This document shows, piece after piece, positions 36,888 to 46,854 of a stretch of 64,000 bases of DNA. Made by a program: the position numbers and the translations under genes. The stretch comes from Candidatus Thiodiazotropha sp. (ex Monitilora ramsayi). Lineage in GTDB: Bacteria > Pseudomonadota > Gammaproteobacteria > Chromatiales > Chromatiaceae. Under the pieces are notes generated by a model. The model saw only the letters and a program-made list of their open reading frames with translations, did no database searches and was not told the origin of the DNA. The stretch is taken from assembly GCA_025655575.1 (NCBI GenBank), contig JAHXIP010000002.1:278761-342760 (forward strand). The letters run 5' to 3'. Numbering within the stretch: position 1 is the first letter of the stretch; every line of letters starts with the position of its first letter.

Positions 36888-37313
36888 CAGAAAACAATAC
36901 ACATCATTCATTCCGGCATTTGCCGGAGTGATAAAAATACAAAACCACTGTATCTCCTCCTCAACTCTGACATATACACCTACCAATAATCCTTCAAGTC
37001 AGACCGCTTAGACGTAACGATTCATCAGCTTGGCGACGAGGCCTTCAATCGTATGGGCAGGGATGTTAAACACAGCTCAGTTGGTACTTGTAGATTCAGC
37101 GAGATGAGTTTTCTCTATATTATTTACCAAAGCCAAGGGGTCTATGAAGGATTGCGTTTCTGCAAAACAGGGCTTAAGTCTTAGATCCGAACAAGAGCTG
37201 CGAAGCAATACTAAAAACTTTTCATTTGTGACTAATATCGAAACTAACTATTCACACAATAAAAAACGGGGCCCGAAGGCCCCGTTTTTAAGCTTCAAAA
37301 TGTCAGGTGACAA
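36888..37313. other. Intergenic region between rpiA and porin
   Basis: About 425 bp without an ORF in the track. It contains the rpiA 3' palindrome at 36912-36927 and the porin terminator at 37262-37289. A 23-codon stop-bounded fragment on the minus strand (ending LVAKLMNRYV near 37015) has no start codon and no known homologue, so I do not call it a gene. Confidence 0.5.
37262..37289. terminator. Intrinsic terminator of porin
   Basis: cggggcc/ggccccg stem with a cgaa loop, A5 on the left and T5 on the right, 25 bp past the porin stop on the minus strand. The flanking A/T runs make it usable in both directions. Confidence 0.9.
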
Positions 37314-38369
37314 TTAGAAGTTGTGGATCAGACCTGCGAACAGAGCATCCACTTCTTTACCAGTCAGATCTTCTTCATACATGGTGTAACCAGCATGCCA
37401 AGTCGTACGCTTGCTCAGAGCCTGCTCATAGCCAACACTGATCTGGGTAACTTCATTGTCAGTAGCTCTCGCCGTTGCTGGCGTAGTACTGAGATCAAAG
37501 TTCACACCGTTATTGATAGCCACGTTTGGAGTAAAGCCGGAAATAACATCGGAAATACCAGCGCGCTCAGAATCAGCCATCAGGTACTGGAGCTTGATCT
37601 TACCAGGCCCAACCTTAACGTTACCGCTAACACCGATAGAATCAGGATCGTCAACACCAGGAAGATCCAGTGACAGGGAGTTAAACATTACGCCAGCTTG
37701 CCACATGCCACCGTTCCAGATGAAGGTACCACGTAGCAGAGTGGGATCAGCATCAACCGCTGTACCAAGGTCATAGGTATTGTAGGCCAAGGAAGCGAAG
37801 ATAGGACCGTTGCTGTAAAGACCAGCAAGAGAGACGTGGTCAGCCAGGCCGTCCAGCTCAAGGTCAGGTCTTTCACCTGCAACCAAGGCACCTACGAAGG
37901 TAAAGCCGCCCATAGCAGGAGAAACGTAAGCGATGACGTTGTCAACGCGATCATCACCAGGCATTACGTTAGCGATATCACCATTAGGCAGATCACCAAA
38001 CTGGTCGAACTTGCCTTGGGACATTTTCATTGGGGTGTCATGAGTACCCAGCAGCGCGGTACCGAAACCACCGGACAGGCCGATGAACTGGTTACGATCG
38101 CCAAGGCCAGAGCCGGAATCCTGGTTTACTTTGAATTCGAAGTGGTAGAGGGCTTTCAGACCGTTACCCAGATCTTCACTACCTTTCACACCGATGCGAG
38201 AGTGAATGCTGTCTACGCCCCAAGCGTCAACACTGGTAGCACCAGTAGAAGCGGTGGTGTCAACATTTTCGACTATGAAGTGAGCCTTACCAAAAATGGT
38301 AGCGTCAGCCATGGCGGCAGCAGGTGCGACCAGAGCAGCGGCGATTGCCAGAGAAAGTACTTTTTTCAT
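37314..38369 (-). CDS. Gram-negative porin
   Basis: The 351-residue protein has a signal peptide (MKKVLSLAIAAALVAPAAAMA, cleavage after AMA). It then has strands typical of the trimeric 16-stranded porins: ATIFGKAHFIVENV, SRIGVKGSEDLGNGLKALYHFEF and FIGLSGGFGTALLGTHDTPMKM, ending with the aromatic terminus LIHNF. It resembles the beta/gammaproteobacterial diffusion-porin family more than OmpC. It has a good sigma-70 promoter, a GGAG Shine-Dalgarno and a strong terminator, so high monocistronic expression is expected. Substrate preference is unknown; an acidic constriction loop region (QFGDLPNGDIANVMPGDDR) is present. Confidence 0.93.
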   Translation of the reverse strand: MKKVLSLAIAAALVAPAAAMADATIFGKAHFIVENVDTTASTGATSVDAWGVDSIHSRIGVKGSEDLGNGLKALYHFEFKVNQDSGSGLGDRNQFIGLSGGFGTALLGTHDTPMKMSQGKFDQFGDLPNGDIANVMPGDDRVDNVIAYVSPAMGGFTFVGALVAGERPDLELDGLADHVSLAGLYSNGPIFASLAYNTYDLGTAVDADPTLLRGTFIWNGGMWQAGVMFNSLSLDLPGVDDPDSIGVSGNVKVGPGKIKLQYLMADSERAGISDVISGFTPNVAINNGVNFDLSTTPATARATDNEVTQISVGYEQALSKRTTWHAGYTMYEEDLTGKEVDALFAGLIHNF

Positions 38370-38852
38370 TGAGTGAGCTCCAATGATGTGGTTGAGAAAA
38401 TTTTTTATCTACGCTGCGAATAATAGACAACGAAAAAACTGAAAGCAAGGTTTTTTTGCAAAAAAGACACATAAAATGCTGATGTATCAAAAAAACAACA
38501 ATGCAATGAAATTCATAGCACTTGAATCAAAAATCAGTCAGTTATCGTAATAACCTAATGTTAATTGGACTTTTTTAGTGTTGTATAGATTGGCCTATGC
38601 AATCAATGTTGTGATTTTTTTCATATAAAATAACAAACAACACACCAAGGCCATTAGAAATATTTCATGAACAGAGACAATGGGTTATCTATGCGAGGTC
38701 ATGGCCCGCTTGAGCTTATCGATCAAAGAGACTGTTTACGTGACTGCAATAAGCGCAAAGCTTACAGACGAACAGCGGAATCTACAGCCTAGTTAGTCTC
38801 GCACTGGATACCGGCATACATCGGCATAATTCAAAGAGGCAGCCGATTAAAC
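38370..38852. other. Intergenic region between porin and amgK
   Basis: About 480 bp, A+T-rich, containing the porin promoter at 38420-38448. I see no other ORF, structured RNA or repeat that I can support. Confidence 0.4.
38420..38448 (-). promoter_or_regulatory. Sigma-70-type promoter of porin
   Basis: On the minus strand TTGCTT (-35) and TATTAT (-10) are separated by 17 bases, about 50 bp upstream of the porin start codon. The predicted leader is about 44 nt. Confidence 0.65.
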
Positions 38853-39857
38853 TCATGCAGAAAATGAAGAATCGGCCTTGATACCTGGAATAATCTTCTC
38901 ACTAAGCAGCACTCCCAATCCCTGGAGGACCGGGTAGCTTGCAGCAACTGATTGAATGTAACCGAGCGTTCGCGGGATATCCTGCAGATAACCCGGCTTC
39001 CCATCCCGCTGGTTTAGACGGGCAAAGATCCCACTGGCCTTGAGATGGCGCTGCACCCCCATAAGCTCGAACCACCCCAGGAATGACGCTTCATGCTCGG
39101 ATTGCAGCACACCCGACTGCAGCGCCAATTCAAAATAACCCTTTACCCAACCTTCGACCTGTTCCTGAGGCCAGCTTATATAGCAGTCCCGAAGCAATGA
39201 GACCAAGTCATAGGTGACAGGACCCACCACAGCGTCTTGGAAATCGAGGATGCCGGGGTTGTGACGATCTGTCACCATCAGATTGCGGGAGTGGTAGTCC
39301 CGATGAACACACACCTGGGGTTGCTCCAGGGCGTTTTCAGCCAGTGCTTTGAACGTATCGTCTAGCATACGCTCCTCATCGGACGTCAGTTCGATCCCCA
39401 GTTGACGACCGACCAACCACTCACGAAACAGCGCCATCTCCTGCATGAGCAGATCACGGCTATAGTCCGGCAGACCTTTTGTCGGTCCACAGGCCTGGAT
39501 CGTGGCCAGAGCACCCAGCGCATCACCATAGAGCCGATCAACCGTGTTAGCCGAAAGTTTGTCGAGATAGAGGTCAGGACCCAGATCTCCAAGCAAGAGA
39601 AAGCCCTGCTCCAGGTCACGCGCGTGAATGTGGGGCACGTTGAGTCCAATGGCTTCAAAGGATTGAGACACCTCGATAAAAGGGGTGATTGCCTCCTTTT
39701 CAGGCGGCGCATCCATTGCGATATAGCTTCGTGTTGATGTTTGGATACGGAAATATCGGCGAAAGCTGGCATCTCCCGATGCCGGTTCAAAGGTAAACTC
39801 ATCCAAGCCTGGCAAGCGCTTAAGCCACGCCATTAACTGTTCAATTCTATGTGTCAT
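38853..39857 (-). CDS. amgK: Aminoglycoside-phosphotransferase-fold kinase, probable anomeric MurNAc/GlcNAc kinase AmgK
   Basis: The 334-residue protein has the APH fold: a nucleotide-binding start (EPASGDASFRRYFRIQT), the Brenner motif VCVHRDYHSRNLMVT (HRDYHSRN, catalytic Asp about 191) and the metal-binding LDFQDAVVGPVTYDLVSLLRDCY. This matches AmgK, which phosphorylates MurNAc at C1 before MurU acts, and it lies on the same side of lptD as in Pseudomonas. Other kinases with the APH fold cannot be fully excluded, but the murU gene in the window supports it. amgK and murU are usually adjacent; here they are 38 kb apart. Confidence 0.85.
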   Translation of the reverse strand: MTHRIEQLMAWLKRLPGLDEFTFEPASGDASFRRYFRIQTSTRSYIAMDAPPEKEAITPFIEVSQSFEAIGLNVPHIHARDLEQGFLLLGDLGPDLYLDKLSANTVDRLYGDALGALATIQACGPTKGLPDYSRDLLMQEMALFREWLVGRQLGIELTSDEERMLDDTFKALAENALEQPQVCVHRDYHSRNLMVTDRHNPGILDFQDAVVGPVTYDLVSLLRDCYISWPQEQVEGWVKGYFELALQSGVLQSEHEASFLGWFELMGVQRHLKASGIFARLNQRDGKPGYLQDIPRTLGYIQSVAASYPVLQGLGVLLSEKIIPGIKADSSFSA

Positions 39858-40147
39858 TTCTTAGATACTACTTCGAACCATATATATCATTCGCTTTGAA
39901 TCCCTACCGCACTTACACAGGAGACGACTTGTCAATTACGCCTGCAGTTTACCTTTCATGACACACCAGTAAAACGACTCACTAAATTAAGCATGGTATC
40001 TGATAGCCCATAGAAATGAATGAATAACAGAAGGATGTCGATATCTGCCTAAGACTGCATTCAAACATCTCTTCATAGGCCTATCCGACATAATGAACAG
40101 CATCCAACAGAGCCCTCCCTTACTTCCAGTATCGAAATCTCGCTATG

Positions 40148-43100
40148 CTAATCTGTGTCCGGCAGACCCACATCACCTACAGCTGTATTTTTAAACCTGA
40201 CTTGCTGGCGCATATCATCCGCAATCAAATAGAAGCAGGGCAGTGCTAACAAAATCAGCACGGTGGCAAACAACAGTCCGAATCCGAGACTAACCGCCAT
40301 CGGTGAAAGAAACGCCGTCTGCCCCGTGGCGAAGAAAATCAATGGCGAGATGCCGAGAAAGGTGGTGGCTGTCGTCAACAGTATCGGCCTAATGCGCACT
40401 CGACCCGCCTCTACCAGAGCATCCTTTCTCTCCCAACCCTCCCGTCGCAGACGTTTGGCGAAGTCGATCAGGATCAGGGAGTCGTTGACCACAATCCCGG
40501 TTAGTGCAAGAAAACCAATCAGGGAGAGGAACTGCAGATGATAGCCGAAGAGCACGTGACCAACGATCACACCGATGGCGCCAAAGGGAATGGCAAACAT
40601 CACCACCAAAGGATCCAGCAGTGATTTGAAAAGTGCCGCCAGGATAAAGAAGATAATCGCCAGCGCAATCACAGTCGCACGTTTCATCCCGGCCATCGAC
40701 TCTTCCGCCTTCTTCTTCTCACCCAGGAACATGAGTCTCTGCCCCTTTGGCAGTTCAGTAAATGCCTCCTTTACCCGATCCAAAACCTCATTGGGTGTAA
40801 CGATCTTGGCATCGACCTCGGCAGTGATGGTTGCCAAACGATCGAGATTACGACGCGTGACACTGTTGTAGCCTCGCGCCTCATTGATCTCCGCCACATC
40901 ACCCAGGTAGACGGTACGACCGTCATCTAAAGTAATCGGCAGGCGTTCCAGCGCACCGGCATCGTGTCGCAGTTCATCGTTGTAGATCAACCGTACCGGA
41001 ATACGCTTATCACGCCAGCTGACATACGCCAGTTTGAAGCCAAGAAATCCGGTGCGAACTGCGTCCGCCAGTTCGTTTTGGGTAAGCCCCAGCCGACGTC
41101 CCCGCTCATTAAGTTCATAGCGATATTCAAGCTTACCGGCATCCATATCCTGGCGTGCATCTGAGACGCCGGGAATTCGGGCTATGAATGATCGCATCTT
41201 CTCCGCCTGCGAACTCAACTGATCCACGGAATCACCCAACAGGCCAATCTCCACATCGGCACCTGCCGGGCCACCCTGCGGGCGCAGAATCGACATTCGC
41301 TGGATGCCGGGGATCTGCTGCATCTTTTCCCGCAAATCATCAATCACCGCATTGGAGCTTCGATCCCGACTCCCTTCCCATTTAAATTGGAGACTGACCA
41401 GCGGTGAAATCCATCGTTCGATAAAACCCTTGGGTTTCTGTTTCTTGAGATCCACAATCAACTGGATATATCTGCTACCCATCTTGACCCGGTGAAAATC
41501 GATAAACATCACACCCACATTGGTCAGTAACGTATCCAACTCATCTTCACCCAGCGTCTCCAGGATGGTCTCTTCCAGCTTGTCCGCCAGTCGGGAGGCA
41601 TCCTCGATACTGTACGTACTGGGCGCCTCCACATTGACGAAGAACTGCCCCACATCCACATGTCCAAAGAGCAGAAATGGAATACGGGTCGCGGCAAAAG
41701 TTACTGTAATGACCAATATGCCCACACTCAGCATGGCGATTGGATAACGATAGTCGAGACATTTGCGCAACACATGAGTATATCGGCGATTCAACGCCGA
41801 CCAGTCGATGCGCCCCTGCTTACGTTGCCTGGCAGTTCGTAGAAACTCTTTGGCATGAGAAGGCAGCACGCCGAATGCCTCCAGCAAAGAACCCGCCAGG
41901 GAGGCGCTGACCACCACCGGAATCACCGAAATAAAAGCCCCCATGGTACCGCCGATGGCAAACATGGGCATGAAGGCAGCGACTGTGGTCGTAGTGGACG
42001 CCACCACGGGCCAGTAAACCTCTTTGGTGCCAAGAGCTGCTGCGCCGGCGGGACTCTCCCCCATCTCCAGATGGCGGTAGATGTTCTCGTTTACGATGAT
42101 CGCATCGTCCACGATAAGACCCAGCGCAATAAGAAACGCAAACATGGAGACCATGTTGATGCTATAACCCAGCAGGTTGAGTGTGATCACCGCCACCAGA
42201 AATGAGACGGGTATCCCCAGCGCTGTGATGAAGGCAACTCGGAAGTTAAGCATCAAATAGAGCGCCAGCAGCACCAATGCAAGACCAACGATACCGGAAG
42301 ACTTCACTGTCTCCAGGCGATTCTTCACATAGACGGAAAGATCACTGAAAAGCCCCAACCGAACACCGACGGGCAAGGTCTGCTGGTGATCGGCCACAAA
42401 GTCCCGCACCAACTTCGCCACTTGAATCGTCGATGCCTTGCCGGTCTTGTTGATAGTCAGATTAACTGAGGGTTTGCCGTTAAAACGGCCCAACGTCAGC
42501 GCCTCTTCCAGGCGAAGCTGGACATCTGCCAAATCACCCAAGCGCAATTGCCCACCCTGATCGTTTCTACGCAGGACGATGGCCGACATACGCTCGGGAT
42601 CCGGTGGCACGCCCATTCCGCGCAAACGGATATCACCACTGCTCGACTTGAGTGTGCCGCCGGGCAGATCACGCAGATTGTCCCGCAATGCTCGCGCCAC
42701 CTGATTCAGAGAGACATCGCGTGCCGCCAGTACCTGGGGATCGACTACTACCCAGATCTCCCACTCCCGGTCACCCGCCACCCCCACCGATGCAATACCC
42801 GGCAGCTGAATCAGTTCGTCCTTGACCTGCTCTGCAATGGCATACAACTCACCCCGCGCAATCGCACCGAAGAGACTCACGGAAATAACAGGGAAACGGG
42901 TCTCCAATCGAGCCAGTTCCGGCTCCTCGGCCTCTTCCGGCAGGTCATCCACCTGGTCCAGTGCCGTACGCACCTTGCGCATGAAGTTGTCTACGTCCGA
43001 ACCGCTCTTCAGCTCGATGAGGATACTGGAAGAGCCTTCATTACTGGTGGAGCTGATCACATCGATATCGGCCAGGCCATCCAGTTCTTGCTCGATGGGC

Positions 43101-43288
43101 AGCGTCACCTGCCGTTCAACCTCTTCAGGAGAAGCGCCTTCGAAAATGGTTTTGATACTGACCTTGTCCTGTTCCACCACCGGAAACATCTCTTGAGGCA
43201 TCGCATACCAGGAGACCACGCCTGCCAGCAAGATGATAACCAACAGCAGATTGACCACCAGAGGATTGCGGATGGAAAAATCGATCAA
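40148..43288 (-). CDS. RND-family efflux transporter, inner-membrane pump
   Basis: The 1046-residue pump has the AcrB/MdtB-like layout: TM1 near the N terminus (PLVVNLLLVIILLAGVV), two large periplasmic loops and TM segments about 330-500 and 860-1020. The TM4 proton-relay region LIALGLIVDDAIIVNENIYRHLEMG carries the Asp-Asp pair. It starts 4 bp inside the upstream fusion-protein gene, so both are coupled. Length is normal. The substrate (drugs, lipids, metals) cannot be told from sequence; no heavy-metal signature is evident. No outer-membrane factor gene is adjacent. This pair occupies the space between amgK and lptD. Confidence 0.93.
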   Translation of the reverse strand: MIDFSIRNPLVVNLLLVIILLAGVVSWYAMPQEMFPVVEQDKVSIKTIFEGASPEEVERQVTLPIEQELDGLADIDVISSTSNEGSSSILIELKSGSDVDNFMRKVRTALDQVDDLPEEAEEPELARLETRFPVISVSLFGAIARGELYAIAEQVKDELIQLPGIASVGVAGDREWEIWVVVDPQVLAARDVSLNQVARALRDNLRDLPGGTLKSSSGDIRLRGMGVPPDPERMSAIVLRRNDQGGQLRLGDLADVQLRLEEALTLGRFNGKPSVNLTINKTGKASTIQVAKLVRDFVADHQQTLPVGVRLGLFSDLSVYVKNRLETVKSSGIVGLALVLLALYLMLNFRVAFITALGIPVSFLVAVITLNLLGYSINMVSMFAFLIALGLIVDDAIIVNENIYRHLEMGESPAGAAALGTKEVYWPVVASTTTTVAAFMPMFAIGGTMGAFISVIPVVVSASLAGSLLEAFGVLPSHAKEFLRTARQRKQGRIDWSALNRRYTHVLRKCLDYRYPIAMLSVGILVITVTFAATRIPFLLFGHVDVGQFFVNVEAPSTYSIEDASRLADKLEETILETLGEDELDTLLTNVGVMFIDFHRVKMGSRYIQLIVDLKKQKPKGFIERWISPLVSLQFKWEGSRDRSSNAVIDDLREKMQQIPGIQRMSILRPQGGPAGADVEIGLLGDSVDQLSSQAEKMRSFIARIPGVSDARQDMDAGKLEYRYELNERGRRLGLTQNELADAVRTGFLGFKLAYVSWRDKRIPVRLIYNDELRHDAGALERLPITLDDGRTVYLGDVAEINEARGYNSVTRRNLDRLATITAEVDAKIVTPNEVLDRVKEAFTELPKGQRLMFLGEKKKAEESMAGMKRATVIALAIIFFILAALFKSLLDPLVVMFAIPFGAIGVIVGHVLFGYHLQFLSLIGFLALTGIVVNDSLILIDFAKRLRREGWERKDALVEAGRVRIRPILLTTATTFLGISPLIFFATGQTAFLSPMAVSLGFGLLFATVLILLALPCFYLIADDMRQQVRFKNTAVGDVGLPDTD

Positions 43289-44466
43289 CGGGACTTCTCC
43301 GAATTCTCGATCTTCACTTCGAGTCCGTCACTGAGAACCTCGACATCCCGGTCGACCACCAGATCGCCTGCCTCAACCCCCTGACGTACGATCTGCCTGT
43401 CACCTTCACGGATTCCGGCAATCACCGGCTGTCTCAACAGGCGCCCGTCACGCACCAGAAAGAGATACTGCCCACCCTCTTCACGAAGCAGGGCAGAAGC
43501 CGGCACCACAAGAGCGTCTTCTCGAATGCGCAACGGCAACCCCACCCGTCCGAGTTGACCGGGCAAAAGACCTTCACCCGAAATACGAATACTGACGGGA
43601 TGGGTATGGGTCTGAGGGTCAGGATCGAACTGCATCGCCACCAACTCACCAGGTACCTTTTGACCCTCCACATCCACCTCAATCTGCTGACCCAGGGTGA
43701 GTGCTCCGGCAACATCACCCGTTACCTCCAGCCGGAGTTCCAGGCTGGCGGTATCGATAAGCTCGATCGCCAAACTGTTTCCCTGCAGATAGTCACCGAC
43801 TTCTGCAAGGACTTTATTGACCCGACCCTCGAAGGGTGCCAGCAGACGGGTACGCTCCAGATTACGCCTCGCCCGACTGAGGGCAGCCTCCTGGCGAGCC
43901 AAGCGGGCACGGTTACTCTGAACACTGAAGGCAAGTCGCGCCAATTCGCTCTCCAGGCTATTCAATTGTTGGCGCGATCCCTCTCGGGTAGAAACGGAAG
44001 CCAGCGAACCTTTCCCCAGTTTTTCCAGACGCTGATACTCCCGCTCCGCCAAATCACGATTATCCTGCGCCAGTTTCAACAATGCCTGATCCTGCTGGAT
44101 GGCTGCTCGGGTTTCGGTTAATTGCGACTCAGACTCGACGAGCGCATCCTGATAGTCGGCATCATCCAACCTCAATAGCAGGTCACCTGAATTCACAATC
44201 TGTCCCGGTTCAACTCCCCGTTGCATCAATTCACCTGAAACCTCAAAACGCAGAGAAGCTAATTGCCTGGGCCGAAGAATACCGGTGAGCATGACGCGTG
44301 GCTGAATATCTTCCCGCAAGACCTGCGTGACCTCGACGCGGGTAATGGTGGGAGATTTCATTTCTGTCTTCGCTTCCGGGCGTGTAGCCAAGAGCAACAC
44401 CACCATCAGCAAGGTCACGAACAGAATGCCCAGAGTGAGAATGAGTCGACGTGTGGTGGAAGTCAC
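43285..44466 (-). CDS. RND efflux periplasmic adaptor (membrane fusion protein)
   Basis: The 393-residue HlyD-type adaptor has an N-terminal membrane anchor (LILTLGILFVTLLMVVLLLAT). It has a lipoyl/beta-barrel part (LASLRFEVSGELMQRGVEPGQIVNSGDLLLRLDDADYQDAL) and a long coiled-coil hairpin of about 100 residues (ESQLTETRAAIQQDQALLKLAQDNRD and onward). It links the RND pump to an outer-membrane channel. Start at 44466 is divergent from lptD, which begins within about 42 bp if its first ATG is used, so the promoters overlap. The pump gene follows with a 4-bp overlap. Confidence 0.92.
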   Translation of the reverse strand: MTSTTRRLILTLGILFVTLLMVVLLLATRPEAKTEMKSPTITRVEVTQVLREDIQPRVMLTGILRPRQLASLRFEVSGELMQRGVEPGQIVNSGDLLLRLDDADYQDALVESESQLTETRAAIQQDQALLKLAQDNRDLAEREYQRLEKLGKGSLASVSTREGSRQQLNSLESELARLAFSVQSNRARLARQEAALSRARRNLERTRLLAPFEGRVNKVLAEVGDYLQGNSLAIELIDTASLELRLEVTGDVAGALTLGQQIEVDVEGQKVPGELVAMQFDPDPQTHTHPVSIRISGEGLLPGQLGRVGLPLRIREDALVVPASALLREEGGQYLFLVRDGRLLRQPVIAGIREGDRQIVRQGVEAGDLVVDRDVEVLSDGLEVKIENSEKSR

Positions 44467-44508
44467 GAAAGAGACAAGCTCCTTAGTATTTGAAGAAAGG
44501 CAGATTCT

Positions 44509-46854
44509 ATGCGATTTTGTGCCTGCCCGCGTGATGATTCGTCAATCCTGACCAGTATAGGTTCCCGAGCAGCACCCTTGAAAACATCAGACAACCCTAA
44601 TCCCCGCCTATTCCGGATACGTCTCTGGTGCGCTATGGCTATCATTTCAATCTGCCCGGTTCATGGAGAAGATTTGCAGCGTATCGATCAGGGTTTGAAC
44701 TGGGATTACTGTAACCCGGCAGGACCGGCACACAATCTCACCTCGCCCTCTCCACCTTTATCGATAGACAAACCCCAGATCGAGGCCGATGAGATGCAGT
44801 TCAACCAGGGAGAGAATCTGGGACTGCTGCTCGGCTCAGTACAACTTTGGCAATCTGGCAGCTATGCCGAAGCGGACCGGGTGATCTATGATCAGGCAAA
44901 CCAAACAGCCGACCTATTCGGCAATCTCTTCATCCAGCAACCAGGACTGCGATTGACTGCAGAAGAGGGACACCTGGAACTGGACGACAGCAGGGGCTGG
45001 CTGGCAGACACCCAATATCGACTCACCCAGCGCAATGCCCGGGGCAGCGCCATAAAAGCGGAGATGCTCAGTGAAGACCTCTCCCGCTATGAGCAGGTGA
45101 CCTATACCACCTGTCCACCAGGCAAAAGGGACTGGAGTATTCGCGCTTCGAAACTGGATATCGATATGGCTGCCGGCTGGGGAAGCGCCAAGCACGCCCG
45201 GCTTCATCTCGGTCCCGTTCCTATCCTCTATGCGCCCTATTTCACCTTTCCGGTTGATGATCGGCGTATGACCGGCTTTCTGGTACCGACGATTGGTACC
45301 TCGAACCGGCTCGGCACAGAACTGGAAACACCCTACTATTTCAACTTAGCACCGAATTATGACGCCACCCTCTCACCCCGATGGATGAGCAAAAGAGGCA
45401 TGATGTTAGGTGGGGAGTTTCGATACCTGGGAAAATACCAACAGGCCATTGTCAGTGGTGAAATCCTGCCGGACGACAAGGTAGAGAGTACTGAGCATGA
45501 TGATGAGCGACGGGCCTTTCAATTTTTACATACCAGCCGCCTGGCCCCCAGCCTGACTACCCGCATCGAAACCAGTGCCGTCAGTGATAACGACTATCTC
45601 GACGACTTCGGCACCGGGCTGGCTATCACCAGTACGCGCCATCTGGAACGCATCGGAGAAGTGGTCTATCGGCAAGGGGGACTAACATTCATCGGCCGCT
45701 TACAGTCATTTCAAACAGTTGACGAAAGCCTCAGCCCAAGCCTCCATCCCTACCGCAGGTTACCTCAGTTACTCACCAGATACGGTCGTCTATTCATGGA
45801 CGGTAACCTGGACTTTGATATAACCGGTGAATACACAGACTTTCGTCACGACACCCTGATCGACGGAGAAAGATTCATCCTCAGACCAGCGCTGACCCTA
45901 CCGTTGAGGCGGAGCTGGGGGCACCTAGTTCCCCGCGTCAGTCTCAACTATGCCACCTATCGGCTCGATGAGGAGGGATCACCGTCCGATCCGGACCCGG
46001 CGTATTTCGTTCCCGCTTTCAGTCTAGACAGTGGGTTGGTGTTCGAGCGCGAGACCAGCTGGTTCGGAGATGCCGCCTATCAGACCCTGGAACCGCGCCT
46101 CTACTATCTCCATGCCCCTTTTGACGATCAGTCCGATATTCCGGATTTCGATACTGCCGACCTGACTCTGAGTTTCAGCAACTTGTTCAAGGAGAACCGA
46201 TTCAGCGGCAGCGACCGTTTCGGTGACGCCAATCAGCTTAGTCTCGGCATTACCACTCGCTGGCTGGACGCAGACAACGGCCTGGAACGATTACGTGCCA
46301 GCATCGGTCAGATCTACTACCGACAGGATCGTGAAGTACAATTGACAGGCGCCATCGAAGACAACCCCTCCTCATCCGTAGTCGCCGAAGTCTCGGCGCG
46401 TTTCGGAAGCCACTGGAGCAGTATGCTGACGATCAGGAGAGACCCCCATTTGGAAGAGAAGAATATCGACAAGGGACGCCTTGGCATCCACTATCGCACC
46501 CCCAAGCAGCACCTGCTCAATCTGGACTACAACTTCAATCGAGACACCATCGAAGATCTGGATCTTTCCTTCAACTGGCCGTTCAACCACAAGTTCACCC
46601 TGTCGGGAAAATGGAAATACTCTTATCTTTACGAAAGAAATGTGAATAGAATACTCGGCCTCGAATACGGCGGCCGCTGCTGCTGGAAGCTTCGCGCCCT
46701 CTATCAGCGCTATGTGGCCGACGAAGATATCGCGGACCAGGAAGAGGACACCCGCTTCATGTTGCAGCTGGAACTGACTGGATTGGGGGCACTCGGCTCA
46801 TCGGTCGACGAATCGTTCGAGGAAAACATTTACGGTTATCGGGCTGGAAAATGA
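44509..46854 (+). CDS. lptD: LPS-assembly protein LptD
   Basis: The 781-residue outer-membrane protein inserts lipopolysaccharide with LptE. An OstA-like domain (about 90-215) precedes a C-terminal beta-barrel (about 245-781). The four cysteines of E. coli LptD have counterparts: NWDYCNPAG, YTTCPPGKR and the adjacent pair in GGRCCWKLRALYQRY. These would form the disulfides needed for function. The start is uncertain: ATG 44509 gives a long N terminus before the hydrophobic signal segment, and a TTG at 44578 (LKTSDNPNPRLFRIRLWCAMAI) would be more compact. surA overlaps the stop by four bases, giving lptD-surA-pdxA. The SurA chaperone helps LptD assembly. Confidence 0.95.
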   Translation: MRFCACPRDDSSILTSIGSRAAPLKTSDNPNPRLFRIRLWCAMAIISICPVHGEDLQRIDQGLNWDYCNPAGPAHNLTSPSPPLSIDKPQIEADEMQFNQGENLGLLLGSVQLWQSGSYAEADRVIYDQANQTADLFGNLFIQQPGLRLTAEEGHLELDDSRGWLADTQYRLTQRNARGSAIKAEMLSEDLSRYEQVTYTTCPPGKRDWSIRASKLDIDMAAGWGSAKHARLHLGPVPILYAPYFTFPVDDRRMTGFLVPTIGTSNRLGTELETPYYFNLAPNYDATLSPRWMSKRGMMLGGEFRYLGKYQQAIVSGEILPDDKVESTEHDDERRAFQFLHTSRLAPSLTTRIETSAVSDNDYLDDFGTGLAITSTRHLERIGEVVYRQGGLTFIGRLQSFQTVDESLSPSLHPYRRLPQLLTRYGRLFMDGNLDFDITGEYTDFRHDTLIDGERFILRPALTLPLRRSWGHLVPRVSLNYATYRLDEEGSPSDPDPAYFVPAFSLDSGLVFERETSWFGDAAYQTLEPRLYYLHAPFDDQSDIPDFDTADLTLSFSNLFKENRFSGSDRFGDANQLSLGITTRWLDADNGLERLRASIGQIYYRQDREVQLTGAIEDNPSSSVVAEVSARFGSHWSSMLTIRRDPHLEEKNIDKGRLGIHYRTPKQHLLNLDYNFNRDTIEDLDLSFNWPFNHKFTLSGKWKYSYLYERNVNRILGLEYGGRCCWKLRALYQRYVADEDIADQEEDTRFMLQLELTGLGALGSSVDESFEENIYGYRAGK

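Noticed and set aside
37015-37085. Short stop-bounded frame ending LVAKLMNRYV on the minus strand between rpiA and porin
   Set aside because: Only 23 codons, no ATG, no homologous signal; most likely chance or a decayed remnant.
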